The notes under the pieces: model-generated
The model's database searches: none
Seen by the model: only the letters and a program-made list of their open reading frames with translations
What the model was told of the DNA's origin: nothing
Position numbers and translations under genes: made by a program
Assembly (NCBI GenBank): GCA_958295915.1
Contig: OY282381.1
Coordinates: 4,894,001-4,958,000, forward strand
Length of the DNA: 64,000 nucleotides
Direction: 5' to 3'
From: an uncultured Caldilineaceae bacterium
Lineage (GTDB): Bacteria; Chloroflexota; Anaerolineae; Caldilineales; Caldilineaceae
Shown here: piece after piece, positions 14,210 to 23,653 of the stretch
Layout: each line of letters begins with the position of its first letter
Numbering within the stretch: position 1 is the first letter of the stretch

Positions 14210-16639
14210 ATGGATTATGTAAGATTTTTTGTTGCCGCGACCGGTCATGAACCCTATCCCTATCAAACCCAAGTTGCTGAGAGAAAGGGCCTCCCTACTC
14301 TCCTGAAAATCCCAACGGGGGCAGGAAAAACCGAGGCCGCAGTTCTGGGATGGCTATACAGGCATCTTTATCATCCTGAACCGCGCGTTCGCTCTACCAC
14401 GCCCCGCAGATTGGTGTACTGCCTTCCGATGCGGACTCTGGTTGAGCAGACCGCAGCGCGAGTCGAAGACTGGCTCGAGAGGTTGGACAAGACAAATGAC
14501 GTTGGGGTAGTCATCCTCATGGGGGGAGAGCCGCGCGTTCAGTGGTATCTCTATCCCGAAAAGCCGCACATCATCATCGGCACCCAGGATATGCTGCTGT
14601 CCCGCGCCCTCAATCGGGGATATGGGAGCGCCCCCTTCGGGTGGCCGGTCGAGTACGGTCTGCTCAACAACGACTGTCTCTGGATCATGGATGAGGTGCA
14701 ACTCATGGCCAATGGGCTGTCTACGTCAACCCAACTGGCCGGGCTTCGACGCAAGCTCGGAATCTTTGGCCCAACCCATAGCATGTGGATGTCGGCGACG
14801 GTCCGACCTAGCTGGCTCAATACCATAGACCATTACGCGCCATCCGAATCTCAGGTCTTGCAGCTTGGGACCGACGATCGGGAGAACGCTCACATCAGTA
14901 AACGGCACAACGCCTGCAAGGTCGTGACTGAAATTTCCGTTGAGAAGGGTAAGCGCTACGCCCGCAAAATGGCTGAGTTCATCGCAGAGAAGCACCAACC
15001 CGGAACGCTGACCCTGGCGATAGTCAACACCGTGGAACGCTCGCAGGAAGTGTACAAAGCATTGAATAACCACCGGTGGGTTTCTCTGGATGCGGAGAAG
15101 GTGCTGATTCACTCGCGCTTCCGGGGGAAGGATAGAGAAAAGAAACGGGACCTGCTCTTGGAAGAGATAGACAAGGCAGACCCCGGAAAAGTTGTTGTAG
15201 CAACCCAGGCCGTCGAAGCCGGGGTAGACATTTCGGCTCGGACACTGATTACTGAACTCGCGCCGTGGCCGTCGATGGTGCAGCGATTCGGGCGATGCAA
15301 CCGGAAGGGCGAGTACAAACAGGGCGCCGTTCTCTGGGTGGACGTGGGCGAGCGCAGCCAGGACACGGCCCCATACGATCCCAAGGATGTGAAATCCGCC
15401 CGCGATCTCATGAAATCCCGGGAAGGCAAGTCCGTCGGACCATCAGATCTCGAAAGGTTGAGCGATATCATGGGGGATGCCGATCACCTAACCGTGATTC
15501 GCAGGCGCGACGTGGTAGGGCTGTTCGATACCACTCCTGATCTGTCGGGCAGCTATCTGGACGTATCACAGTACGTCCGGGGCGCTGACGAGCGTGATGT
15601 GTCGGTGTTCTGGCGGGATATTCCCGCAGAAGGTCCTGGCGAAGATGAACCGAGGCCCACCCATTCCGAAACCGTAAGCGTTTCCCTTGGGAAAAGCATC
15701 AATGATTACTTGAAAGATGAAAAACGCAAAGCATGGCGGTGGGATTTTCTGAATAATCAGTGGACAGAAGTTCAGTCGAGGAACATTCATCCGGGCATGA
15801 CCTTGATGCTGGATGCCACGCAAGGGGGATACTCTTCAGAAATTGGTTGGGACCCCTCCATCAAAGAAACGGTGGCTGTCGTTCAGGATACAGATAAGGA
15901 TCCGGAGGACGGCCAGAACTCGGATCCCAACTCCACTTCGCAGAGGAAGTGGGTAACTCTGCTCGACCACACCCGCCATGTCGAAACTGAGGTAAGAAAG
16001 ATTCTGGATGAGCTATCCAGATGGCTCGTCGAGCCAGGTGTCCGCGAAGCCGTGAAACTGGCTGTTCTATACCATGACGCGGGCAAAGCGCACAAAGCGT
16101 TCCAGGAGATGCTGCGCGACTCTCTTCCAAAAGGTGAAGTCGCCCCGGGCAGTGATGTCCAGATGGCGAAAAGCCCAGGTAAGGGGAAAAATAAACGTCA
16201 GCACTTCCGCCATGAGTTAGGCAGCGCTCTGGCTATCCTGGAACATGCGAATGAACTTGAGGGTAGAAACCGCGACCTGGCCGCATACCTTGCCGCCGCG
16301 CATCACGGCAAGGTCAGGCTAGGCGTCAGGTCTCTCCCCGGACGGCGCGGGGGCAATACCGATAGCAACCCCAATCCGAACTACCTGTTGGGGTATCAGA
16401 TTTCGGAATCCGAAACGCTGCCACCTGTGGAACTTGGAGAGAGGCTGTGTATAGACGAAACAAAGTTAGACCTGTCGATCGCGCGAATTGGTCTGGACGA
16501 TAACGGACGGCGCTCCTGGCTGGAGCGAAGCCTGGGTCTGCTGGACTGGCTCGGCCCGTTCAGACTCGCCTACCTGGAGGCCATTGTCCGCGCCGCCGAT
16601 ATGCGCGCCAGCAAGGATGAGCAGGAGGACACAAATTGA
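14210..16639 (+). CDS. cas3: Cas3 helicase-nuclease, type I-G (helicase then C-terminal HD domain)
   Basis: Cas3 is recruited by the crRNA complex and unwinds and degrades target DNA. The 809-residue protein has Walker A IPTGAGKT at 34-41, the Walker B box MDEVQ (in place of DEAH) near 161, motif III SATVRP, and motif VI QRFGRCNRKG. The HD nuclease lies after the helicase: LLDHTRHVETE (about 583), the HD pair in LYHDAGKAH (about 622), FRHELGS and AAHHGK. HD at the C-terminus is characteristic of the type I-G/I-U Cas3. The ATG at 14210 is preceded by AGGAGAG six bases upstream; a GTG at 14141 is also in frame. First gene of the cas operon. Confidence 0.95.
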   Translation: MDYVRFFVAATGHEPYPYQTQVAERKGLPTLLKIPTGAGKTEAAVLGWLYRHLYHPEPRVRSTTPRRLVYCLPMRTLVEQTAARVEDWLERLDKTNDVGVVILMGGEPRVQWYLYPEKPHIIIGTQDMLLSRALNRGYGSAPFGWPVEYGLLNNDCLWIMDEVQLMANGLSTSTQLAGLRRKLGIFGPTHSMWMSATVRPSWLNTIDHYAPSESQVLQLGTDDRENAHISKRHNACKVVTEISVEKGKRYARKMAEFIAEKHQPGTLTLAIVNTVERSQEVYKALNNHRWVSLDAEKVLIHSRFRGKDREKKRDLLLEEIDKADPGKVVVATQAVEAGVDISARTLITELAPWPSMVQRFGRCNRKGEYKQGAVLWVDVGERSQDTAPYDPKDVKSARDLMKSREGKSVGPSDLERLSDIMGDADHLTVIRRRDVVGLFDTTPDLSGSYLDVSQYVRGADERDVSVFWRDIPAEGPGEDEPRPTHSETVSVSLGKSINDYLKDEKRKAWRWDFLNNQWTEVQSRNIHPGMTLMLDATQGGYSSEIGWDPSIKETVAVVQDTDKDPEDGQNSDPNSTSQRKWVTLLDHTRHVETEVRKILDELSRWLVEPGVREAVKLAVLYHDAGKAHKAFQEMLRDSLPKGEVAPGSDVQMAKSPGKGKNKRQHFRHELGSALAILEHANELEGRNRDLAAYLAAAHHGKVRLGVRSLPGRRGGNTDSNPNPNYLLGYQISESETLPPVELGERLCIDETKLDLSIARIGLDDNGRRSWLERSLGLLDWLGPFRLAYLEAIVRAADMRASKDEQEDTN

Positions 16640-18873
16640 ATCACCCCTACGAACTCGAACTGCGAGGATGCACCCCTGAGCCTTTGATGGCCTATCTGAA
16701 GGCCCTGGGAATCTTTCGCCTGGTGTCAGAGCAAAAGGACGCACGCGCTCGTGCCCGGTGGCAAACCGACATTTTCTATCTGAATTCATCCCTGAACCGC
16801 GATGCGCTGGTGAAGTTCTTCCTGGAAGAGTACCGGCCAACGCCGATCGTGTCACCATGGAACGGCGGCAGCGGATTCTACCCAAGGGACAATCAGGATG
16901 CAATCAGTGTCATTCGATCTTCAATCGGCGACCGCATGAAACAGTATCGAAATGTGATCTTGACCGTGAAAAAGAACAAGATCATGGAGCAATTGATTAG
17001 ACAGTTTGAAGACGCGGAGACAGTGCAGGACACTGCGGGACGCAAAAGGGCAAGAACTGAGGCTAACAAAGCAAGAAGTGAGGCAAAGGACACGATTCTC
17101 GCCCATTGTCGAGTCGAATTTCCTGATGATTCACTAGACTGGATCGATGTGGCGTATGTTCTAACCGCTGATGGGCCAAAATATCCGCCTCTGCTTGGTA
17201 CAGGAGGCAATGACGGCAGGCTGGAATTCAGCAACAACTTCATGCAGAACATTGTCTTGGCTTTGAACCTGAACCAGCAACGTAATGGCGAATCCATTAT
17301 CCGAAGTCAGCTTGTTGCAACCCTGTTCAATGAAGATTCCCCCCAGTTTGTAAGGAAACCAACCGGATTCTACAACCCTAGCAGCGTCGGAGGGGCCAAC
17401 GCATCCGTGGGGTTTAACGGTGAAGGACTGACCAATCCCTGGGACTACATTCTGATGTTCGAGGGCGCGTTGCTATTCGCGGGCGCTGCCGCTCGCAGGC
17501 TTTCAGCGCAGGCATCTCCCAAAGCGGTGTTCTCGTTTACTGTGGATAACTCTGCCGCCGGGTATGGCACATCTGCGAATTCCGAGTATGGAGATTCGTC
17601 CAGGGCTGAGTTCTGGGCGCCGCTTTGGGACCAGCCCGCTAACTTGCAAGAGTTAGAACATCTGGTGTCCGAGGGGCGCGCACAACTTGGCCGGCGACAG
17701 GTCTCCAGCGGCACGGATTTTGCAAGAGCGATCGCTGGGCTGGGAACAGAACGGGGCGTTTCCCAATTCCAGCGGTATGGGTTCCTGGAGCGAAACGGGA
17801 AGGCATATCTAGCCGCTCCCCTAGGGCGTTTTTGTGTGCGATCTGATGTGGATGCCGCACAACGCGCCAACGTCCTCTTTGACCTGGACATATGGATGGA
17901 AAGCCTGCGGCGCAATGCGACCGGCAACAAAGCGCCTGCTGGTCTCGGTACCGTACTGAGGCAGGTTGACAGCGCCATCATCGAGTTCTGCCAGCGGGGG
18001 CAGCCATACGATTTGCAGAATGTGTTGGTTGCGGTTAGTAATGCGGAACGGTGGCTGGCAAAATCAGGACCCCGAGAGAAAGTGCCCCCTCTCAACAACC
18101 TCTCACTGGATTGGCTCCGCCATGCCGATGACAAGTCTGCCGAATTCCGGCTGGCCCGCGCCATGGCGTCAATCCTTCATGAACCGGCGCAGGGAGAGCG
18201 CAAAGTCGGCCCAATCAGGGAGAATATGGAGCTTGTAGACACAAGCAGGGGAACCATATGGAATAAAGACAGCACATCCTGCGTCTGGACTTCCGGAGAT
18301 GCCTTATCTAATATGCTTGCCGTGCTGGAACGCCGCTGTCTCGAAGGTCGAATGCAGGGCCTGAAAAATTCCTATCCCCCCTTGGATTCAGCATACTCGG
18401 CTCGGCTGAGTGACATCGTGGCGTTTCTGGATGGCAGCGTAGATATCCAGCGCGTGGCAGATCTGGCCCTGCCGCTGTCGTTCGTGCGCCACCGACCCCG
18501 TTCGCAGGTGAGCGATTTTCAGCAGGACGCGCCATTCACCTTGTCCGCTGTCTATGCGGTGATGAAGCTGACTCTGTTGCCCAGCAAGTTCGTCTGCCCG
18601 CAGTTTGGCGCGGACACGGATATATGGCAGGAGCCGTCTATGATTGCTATGCTGCGCGCGGACAGGGTCAAAGACGCATATCGGGTAGCATATCGCCGTC
18701 TCAAGGCCTCAGGACTGCAACCGCTGTGCGACGAACCGGGCATCGCCAACGGGTCAGACTATGGCCGTCGTCTTGCCGCCGCGCTGCTGTTCCCGCTAGA
18801 CAAGAGCGTGTACAAGGCTCTGGCGGAACGCGCCCTGTGGAGGCCACGCGAAACGACATCCCTAGCATCGTAA
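16636..18873 (+). CDS. csx17: Csx17, large (Cas8-like) subunit of the type I-G effector
   Basis: The 745-residue protein begins with the Csx17 signature: ELRGCTPEPLMAYLKALGIF, then EYRPTPI and SPWNGGSGFYP (about residues 65-85). In type I-G systems this protein takes the large-subunit position of the Cascade-like complex. The start is TTG at 16636, which overlaps the cas3 stop (TTGA); AGGAGG lies seven bases upstream, so translation is probably coupled. A charged linker rich in Lys, Arg and Glu lies near residues 130-160. The gene ends 30 bases before csb1. Confidence 0.92.
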   Translation: MNHPYELELRGCTPEPLMAYLKALGIFRLVSEQKDARARARWQTDIFYLNSSLNRDALVKFFLEEYRPTPIVSPWNGGSGFYPRDNQDAISVIRSSIGDRMKQYRNVILTVKKNKIMEQLIRQFEDAETVQDTAGRKRARTEANKARSEAKDTILAHCRVEFPDDSLDWIDVAYVLTADGPKYPPLLGTGGNDGRLEFSNNFMQNIVLALNLNQQRNGESIIRSQLVATLFNEDSPQFVRKPTGFYNPSSVGGANASVGFNGEGLTNPWDYILMFEGALLFAGAAARRLSAQASPKAVFSFTVDNSAAGYGTSANSEYGDSSRAEFWAPLWDQPANLQELEHLVSEGRAQLGRRQVSSGTDFARAIAGLGTERGVSQFQRYGFLERNGKAYLAAPLGRFCVRSDVDAAQRANVLFDLDIWMESLRRNATGNKAPAGLGTVLRQVDSAIIEFCQRGQPYDLQNVLVAVSNAERWLAKSGPREKVPPLNNLSLDWLRHADDKSAEFRLARAMASILHEPAQGERKVGPIRENMELVDTSRGTIWNKDSTSCVWTSGDALSNMLAVLERRCLEGRMQGLKNSYPPLDSAYSARLSDIVAFLDGSVDIQRVADLALPLSFVRHRPRSQVSDFQQDAPFTLSAVYAVMKLTLLPSKFVCPQFGADTDIWQEPSMIAMLRADRVKDAYRVAYRRLKASGLQPLCDEPGIANGSDYGRRLAAALLFPLDKSVYKALAERALWRPRETTSLAS

Positions 18874-18903
18874 CAAAAATACATCAATGGAGGTTTTTTC
18901 ATC

Positions 18904-19905
18904 ATGCCAATCCAATGGCAACAGCTAGATAACCAACCCCGCCTTCTCATGGAGGCTCAGCTTCAACCCATACAGGGTACGCGATTCCAGCCTACGGGCT
19001 TCCCTGACCTGGGCGCTGCCGTGTACGATGTGCCCGAGGATGAGGGCAAGTCAGTCCAGGTGATACTGGTTGAGTCTGCCCAATCCATGGCCAACAGATT
19101 GGAAACCGTGTGCTGGGACGAGTCCACCCATACGTTGCATTCCGCCATTGCCGGGATACCCTACGTTTCGGTACATCTCTGGGACAGCGGAGACACAACA
19201 AACTCGTTGTTGGAGGCTCACAGGCTCAACTCGCCCTATATCATGCGTGACGACGATTTCCAGACCCTGTTCCGGGACGAAGCAGGACTGCCTGCAAAGA
19301 ATTCAGGGACAGGCGTGTTAAACCGACGAAGACTTGCTAGGGCAGCATTCAAATACGATCCGGGATCGGTACTGCATGGCGTGTTTCTAGAGAAATTGGC
19401 TGGAGTGGCTCGTTTGCAGCGCTGCCTGTCCGGGTTCATAGAAGCCCATGATTCCAATGTCGCTGACAGCGGCGGAGTCAAGAACGACAGAGTTGCTCCT
19501 GCACCGTCCTCATTGAAAGAGATTGGGTTGTCCGTTGGCGCTGCGGAAGGATTCGGTAACGTTCCATTCCACCGCACCGAGTACACCGCCAAACGCATCA
19601 CCGCCTACTTCAACCTTGACCTGGCCCAAATCAAGGCCTACGGCTTAGGAGAGAATGCCGATCGCTTCCTGGGCACGCTGGCGCTGTGGAAGGTGCGTAA
19701 GTTCCTGGACACTGGCCTGCGGCTGCGTACAGCCTGTGATCTGGATATGGTTGGAGACCTGGAGGTCATACGGCCCAGAGAGGGATTCAGCGTGCCAACC
19801 ACGTCGGATCTGGAGGCAGAACTGCCCGCGCTCATCGCCGCGTGCGCCTCCGAAGGACTGTTCGCGAAGCCGCCCGTCACGGAGCTTACATTCCGGAGGA
19901 AATAA
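18904..19905 (+). CDS. csb1: Csb1 (GSU0053 family), Cas7 backbone subunit
   Basis: Cas7 proteins form the helical backbone along the crRNA. The 333-residue protein has family stretches ARAAFKYDPGSVLHGVFLEK and, near residue 220, FHRTEYTAKRITAYFNLDL, both typical of the Csb1/GSU0053 group specific to type I-G. GGAGG lies eight to twelve bases before the ATG at 18904. Its stop is followed one base later by the csb2 ATG. Confidence 0.93.
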   Translation: MPIQWQQLDNQPRLLMEAQLQPIQGTRFQPTGFPDLGAAVYDVPEDEGKSVQVILVESAQSMANRLETVCWDESTHTLHSAIAGIPYVSVHLWDSGDTTNSLLEAHRLNSPYIMRDDDFQTLFRDEAGLPAKNSGTGVLNRRRLARAAFKYDPGSVLHGVFLEKLAGVARLQRCLSGFIEAHDSNVADSGGVKNDRVAPAPSSLKEIGLSVGAAEGFGNVPFHRTEYTAKRITAYFNLDLAQIKAYGLGENADRFLGTLALWKVRKFLDTGLRLRTACDLDMVGDLEVIRPREGFSVPTTSDLEAELPALIAACASEGLFAKPPVTELTFRRK

Positions 19906-19906
19906 T

Positions 19907-21367
19907 ATGCTCGCCATCAAGTTCACATTCACGGCAAACCGTTATCACGCCACCCAGTGGGGCCGGCACGTCAACGAGGGCGTGCTGGAGTGGCCCCCCT
20001 CTCCGTGGCGTATCCTCAGGGGCATCGTCGCCACGTGGCGACGCACCCTGCCCGACCTGGCCCCCGACCGCGTCATGTCCATACTGAAAGCGCTGGCATC
20101 GGAATGTCCAAAATTCCACCTGCCCACAGCCTCAACAGGGCACACCCGGCACTATATGCCATACCATGAGGGCGTGAAGGAGCGGACAACACTGGTAATA
20201 GACTCCTTTGTAGCAATCAGAGCCAACAAGCCTGTATTCGTAGTGTGGCCGAACGTAGAACTGGACTCGCAGCAGCGCGCTGACCTGGACCGCGTCCTCC
20301 ACAACATGCCCTATCTTGGCCGCGCGGAGTCGTGGGTCGAGGCATCGCTCGCCTCGGAGTATCCAGAGATAAACGTATACGCGCTGGAATCGGGCGCGCT
20401 CCCGAAGGGCGACTGGGAAATTATCCGGACGTTGATGCCGCGCGCTCCCATCAAGCTGAAAGATCTCGAAGTAGAGACCTCCACGCTTCGGCGCAGCGGG
20501 CGCATAGACCCCGAAGGCGCGCAGTGGTGGCCCTATGTCCGCAAGGCCGACTGCTTCACAGAATTCCACGCCACGCGTCCACAACCACGCAGACACGGCG
20601 CGGGGGCCACGGTCATCCGTTTCGCCATGGCGGGCAAGCCTCTGCCCATGGCCTTCGACACACTGCGGTGGGGGGAGTTGGCGCGCAAGTGTGCGATGGC
20701 CCAATATGGCAGACGGAATGAAGGAGCGAGATCCCCGAAACTATCCGGGAAGGACTCATCAGGAAAGCCTCTGGATGGACACCGCCACACCTTCTACCTG
20801 CCCACCGACGAGGACGGTGACGGACGCTTGGATCACCTCACTGTCTGGACACCCGCAGGCTTGGACGAACAGGAATTCAAAGCGGTGGTCTCGGTGAACA
20901 CCCTCAACCCAAGGGGTCAGCGGGAGCCTATTCAGTTAGCATACCAGGCGCATGGCAAGGAAGATGATTTCGCTGGCGTCTCTCCCCTGTTCGGCAAGTC
21001 CAGGCGCTGGCGGTCGCTGACACCGTATGTACTGACGCGCCACGTCAAGTTTCGCGGCCCGAAGAATCAGAGACGCATGGTAGATAGCCCGGCTGACCAG
21101 ATTGGACGCGAGATCTCCCTGCGCTGGCCGGACGGCCCCAGCCTGGTCAGAGTGGAGAGCCTGGATCCCCGAGAGCGTATCACGCCCATCCATGAAGGAC
21201 GCTCAAGCGGATTCCGCCCCTTCGATTTCTTCAGGTATAAGCAGGCAGGCTCCAACGGCGGCGGGGCGTTCAATTTCGAGATAGAATTTGAAGAGGAGTT
21301 CCCCGGCCCTGTTCTCCTGGGCTTCGCCTGCCACTACGGATTGGGCATTTTCGTTCCTGTTCAGTGA
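19907..21367 (+). CDS. csb2: Csb2 (GSU0054 family), Cas5-Cas6 fusion
   Basis: In type I-G the Cas5 and the crRNA-processing Cas6 functions are joined in one protein. The 486-residue chain starts MLAIKFTFTANRYHATQWG, a Cas5-like RAMP beginning with WPPSPWRILRGIV. The second half has HRHTFYLPTDEDGDGRLDHL (about residues 291-310), the conserved His/Asp stretch of the GSU0054 family. The ATG at 19907 follows GGAGGA and is one base after the csb1 stop. It is the only candidate here for the repeat-cleaving endoribonuclease, as there is no separate cas6. Confidence 0.92.
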   Translation: MLAIKFTFTANRYHATQWGRHVNEGVLEWPPSPWRILRGIVATWRRTLPDLAPDRVMSILKALASECPKFHLPTASTGHTRHYMPYHEGVKERTTLVIDSFVAIRANKPVFVVWPNVELDSQQRADLDRVLHNMPYLGRAESWVEASLASEYPEINVYALESGALPKGDWEIIRTLMPRAPIKLKDLEVETSTLRRSGRIDPEGAQWWPYVRKADCFTEFHATRPQPRRHGAGATVIRFAMAGKPLPMAFDTLRWGELARKCAMAQYGRRNEGARSPKLSGKDSSGKPLDGHRHTFYLPTDEDGDGRLDHLTVWTPAGLDEQEFKAVVSVNTLNPRGQREPIQLAYQAHGKEDDFAGVSPLFGKSRRWRSLTPYVLTRHVKFRGPKNQRRMVDSPADQIGREISLRWPDGPSLVRVESLDPRERITPIHEGRSSGFRPFDFFRYKQAGSNGGGAFNFEIEFEEEFPGPVLLGFACHYGLGIFVPVQ

Positions 21368-23097
21368 AAATGGTGACAGCCATGACAACCACCGTGAACC
21401 ATTCCACAGATACCCCCGAGCTTGTCCCTGCTAGGATGCTCAACGAGTTCGCCTACTGCCCCAGGCTATGCTACATGGAGTGGGTGCAGGGCGAGTTCGC
21501 CCACAGCGCGGATACGCTGGATGGGCGCTTCCAGCACAGACGGGTTGACCAACCCGCCGGCGACCTCCCTGAACGGACAGCGAACGGCAAGATGCCGGAG
21601 TCAGATGGCGAGGACGCGCAGACTGAGAAAATCCACGCGCGTTCGGTCATGCTGTCAGACGAAAATCTGGGCGCCATCGCGCGGATCGATCTAATTGAGG
21701 TCGAAGGAGGTCGCGCCACGCCGGTTGACTACAAGCGCGGGACCATCCCCAATGTTCCTGGCGGCGCGTACGAGCCTGAGCGAGTGCAATTATGTGTTCA
21801 GGGCCTGCTGCTGCGCGCCAACGGATTCCAGTGTGACGAGGGGATCATATACTTCGTGGGCTCCAAGCGTCGCGTTCTTGTCGTTTTTGACGATATGCTT
21901 GTCAACCAAACCCTGGATATGCTGAACGCGGCGCGGGAGATGTCCGTCGGCGGTACAATCCCGCCCCCGCTGGAGGACAGCCCCAAGTGTCCCCGCTGCT
22001 CCCTCGTCGGTATCTGCTTGCCCGACGAGGTGACCTTCCTCAAGGGCAGCCGCTACGTGGTGCGCCCCGACGACGTTCGGCGCATGATGCCGGCGCGGGA
22101 CGACGCTCTGCCCATGTATGTAGTCACCCAAGGCGGAGTCGTGGGAAAGTCCGGCGATAACCTCACCGTCAGCGTCAAACGCAAGACCATCGCCAAGTCC
22201 AGGCTGCTGGACGTTTCCAGCGTCTCTATCTTCGGCAACGCCCAGGTTACCGCGCAGGCGACGCGCGAACTCCTGGAACGAGGAATACCCATCTGCCATT
22301 TCACCTATGGAGGCTGGCTGAAGGGAGTAACCTGGGGCATGGCTCACAAGAACGTCGAACTGCGGATGCGCCAGTTCCGCGCGGCAGCCGACACGCTTAC
22401 GTCGCTTTCGATAGCGAAGGACATCGTTATCGCCAAGCTGCGCAACAGCCGGGTGATGCTGCGCCGCAACCACCCGGACGCGCCCGCAGCGGCTCTGAAC
22501 GAGATAAGGCGGCTGACCGCAATGGTGGAGTCGGCAGACTCGCTCCAGACGCTGCTTGGAATCGAGGGGGCCGCCGCCCGCGTCTATTTCACCAACTTCG
22601 GGGCGATGATTAAGTCTGAACACTCCGCTTTCAATTTTCGGACACGCAACCGCCGCCCGCCCAAAGACCCGGTGAACGCAGTGCTGTCCTTCCTGTACTC
22701 CATGCTGATAAGGCAGGCCATGGTGTCAGCGATGATGGTGGGATTCGATCCCTACATGGGGTTTTATCATCAACCCAAGTATGGACGACCCGCGCTGGCC
22801 CTGGACCTCGCCGAGGAGTTCCGCCCCCTGATCGCAGACTCCGCCACGCTGACGCTGTTCAACAACTCCGAACTGAAGGAAAAAGACTTCATCCACCGGT
22901 CCGGAGCCGTGTCCCTGACCCAGGACGGACGCAAGGCTGTAATCAGGGCATTCGAGCGCAGAATGGACACGCTGATAACGCATCCTCTGTTCAGATACTC
23001 CATAAGCTACCGTCGGGTAATGGAGGTGCAGGCGCGTCTGCTGGGCCGCTACCTGCTGGGCGAGCTGAAGAAGTACCCCGCTTTTACCACGAGGTGA
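21364..23097 (+). CDS. cas4-cas1: Cas4-Cas1 fusion, spacer-acquisition nuclease/integrase
   Basis: A 577-residue fusion. The Cas4 half (about 1-215) has the cysteines of an Fe-S cluster, YCPRLC near residue 32 and KCPRCSLVGIC near 210, and the RecB-like nuclease motif PVDYKRG. The Cas1 half begins near residue 245 at MYVVTQGGVVGKSGDNL. It carries the metal ligands in LLGIEGAAARVYF (Glu) and FYHQPKYGRPALALDLAEEF (His, Asp). Cas4 trims prespacers and defines their PAM end; Cas1 integrates them. The GTG at 21364 overlaps the csb2 stop; ATGs at 21370 and 21382 are alternatives. Such fusions are a hallmark of type I-G. Confidence 0.95.
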   Translation: MKMVTAMTTTVNHSTDTPELVPARMLNEFAYCPRLCYMEWVQGEFAHSADTLDGRFQHRRVDQPAGDLPERTANGKMPESDGEDAQTEKIHARSVMLSDENLGAIARIDLIEVEGGRATPVDYKRGTIPNVPGGAYEPERVQLCVQGLLLRANGFQCDEGIIYFVGSKRRVLVVFDDMLVNQTLDMLNAAREMSVGGTIPPPLEDSPKCPRCSLVGICLPDEVTFLKGSRYVVRPDDVRRMMPARDDALPMYVVTQGGVVGKSGDNLTVSVKRKTIAKSRLLDVSSVSIFGNAQVTAQATRELLERGIPICHFTYGGWLKGVTWGMAHKNVELRMRQFRAAADTLTSLSIAKDIVIAKLRNSRVMLRRNHPDAPAAALNEIRRLTAMVESADSLQTLLGIEGAAARVYFTNFGAMIKSEHSAFNFRTRNRRPPKDPVNAVLSFLYSMLIRQAMVSAMMVGFDPYMGFYHQPKYGRPALALDLAEEFRPLIADSATLTLFNNSELKEKDFIHRSGAVSLTQDGRKAVIRAFERRMDTLITHPLFRYSISYRRVMEVQARLLGRYLLGELKKYPAFTTR

Positions 23098-23100
23098 TCA

Positions 23101-23391
23101 GTGCGCAACAGATATATCGTGGCCTATGACGTAAGCGACGACAAGCGCTTGCGCAGAACGTTCAAGAAGATGAACGGATTCGGCGACCCATTGCAATACT
23201 CGGTTTTCGTCTGCGACCTTTCTTCTAAAGAGCGCGTTATAATGGAGGAGGCGTTGACCGAAATAATCAACCTTAAAGAAGACCGGGTGCTCATAATCGA
23301 TACAGGCCCCGTCGATGGCCGTGGCTCAGACGCGGTGAGGACATTGGGGCGCCAGCTCAAGCCAAACCGGCGGGAGGCTTTGGTAGTCTGA
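23101..23391 (+). CDS. cas2: Cas2, acquisition complex subunit
   Basis: A 96-residue Cas2 with the ferredoxin-like opening RNRYIVAYDVSDDKRLRR, the central QYSVFVCDLS, and VLIIDTGPVDGRG. It dimerises between Cas1 dimers during spacer integration. The start is GTG at 23101, three bases after the cas4-cas1 stop. It is the last cas gene; the CRISPR leader follows. Confidence 0.95.
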   Translation: MRNRYIVAYDVSDDKRLRRTFKKMNGFGDPLQYSVFVCDLSSKERVIMEEALTEIINLKEDRVLIIDTGPVDGRGSDAVRTLGRQLKPNRREALVV

Positions 23392-23653
23392 ACGCTCTAC
23401 GGTGAGATAGTCTTGGTATCCATGGTGGAAAGGTCATGGCCCCTCATTGACGATGAAGATGGCATGCGCCCGCAGTCAGAGTGCGAGAGGTTTGGTGCTG
23501 TACCCTTTCATCAGGAAGCGCTCGCATATTTTCAGTCGAGAAAGAGGGGATGGCAGGTCTGAACTTGACAATAGAATGGCGAATCGAGCAGCCAATCCCA
23601 TCAATCCCCCAAACAGACGGCGTCATCAAAGCGGAAAATCCTGTAATTCCACT
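23392..23653 (+). promoter_or_regulatory. CRISPR leader
   Basis: A 262-bp non-coding stretch between cas2 and the first perfect repeat. The leader is on this side because repeats are uniform here and decay at the far end, and because the repeat's 3' end (ATTGAAGG) is then in the usual crRNA-handle orientation. It holds one degenerate repeat near its start. TTGACA at 23565-23570 is present but no good -10 follows, so the promoter is not fixed. Confidence 0.7.
23416..23450 (+). repeat. Degenerate CRISPR repeat inside the leader
   Basis: It starts GTATCCATGG like the array repeat, then TGGAAAGGTCATGGCCCC followed by TCATTGA instead of ATTGAAGG. Both CATGG stem arms are kept. It is 25 bases after the cas2 stop and about 200 bases before the first true repeat. 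Confidence 0.8.

Noticed and set aside
23451..23480. Eight-base match GCATGCGC between the flank of the leader's degenerate repeat and the region upstream of cas3
   Set aside because: Short and nearly self-complementary, so expected by chance; not used as evidence for an autoregulatory guide.
23565..23600. TTGACA in the CRISPR leader as promoter
   Set aside because: No acceptable -10 hexamer lies 16-18 bases downstream.
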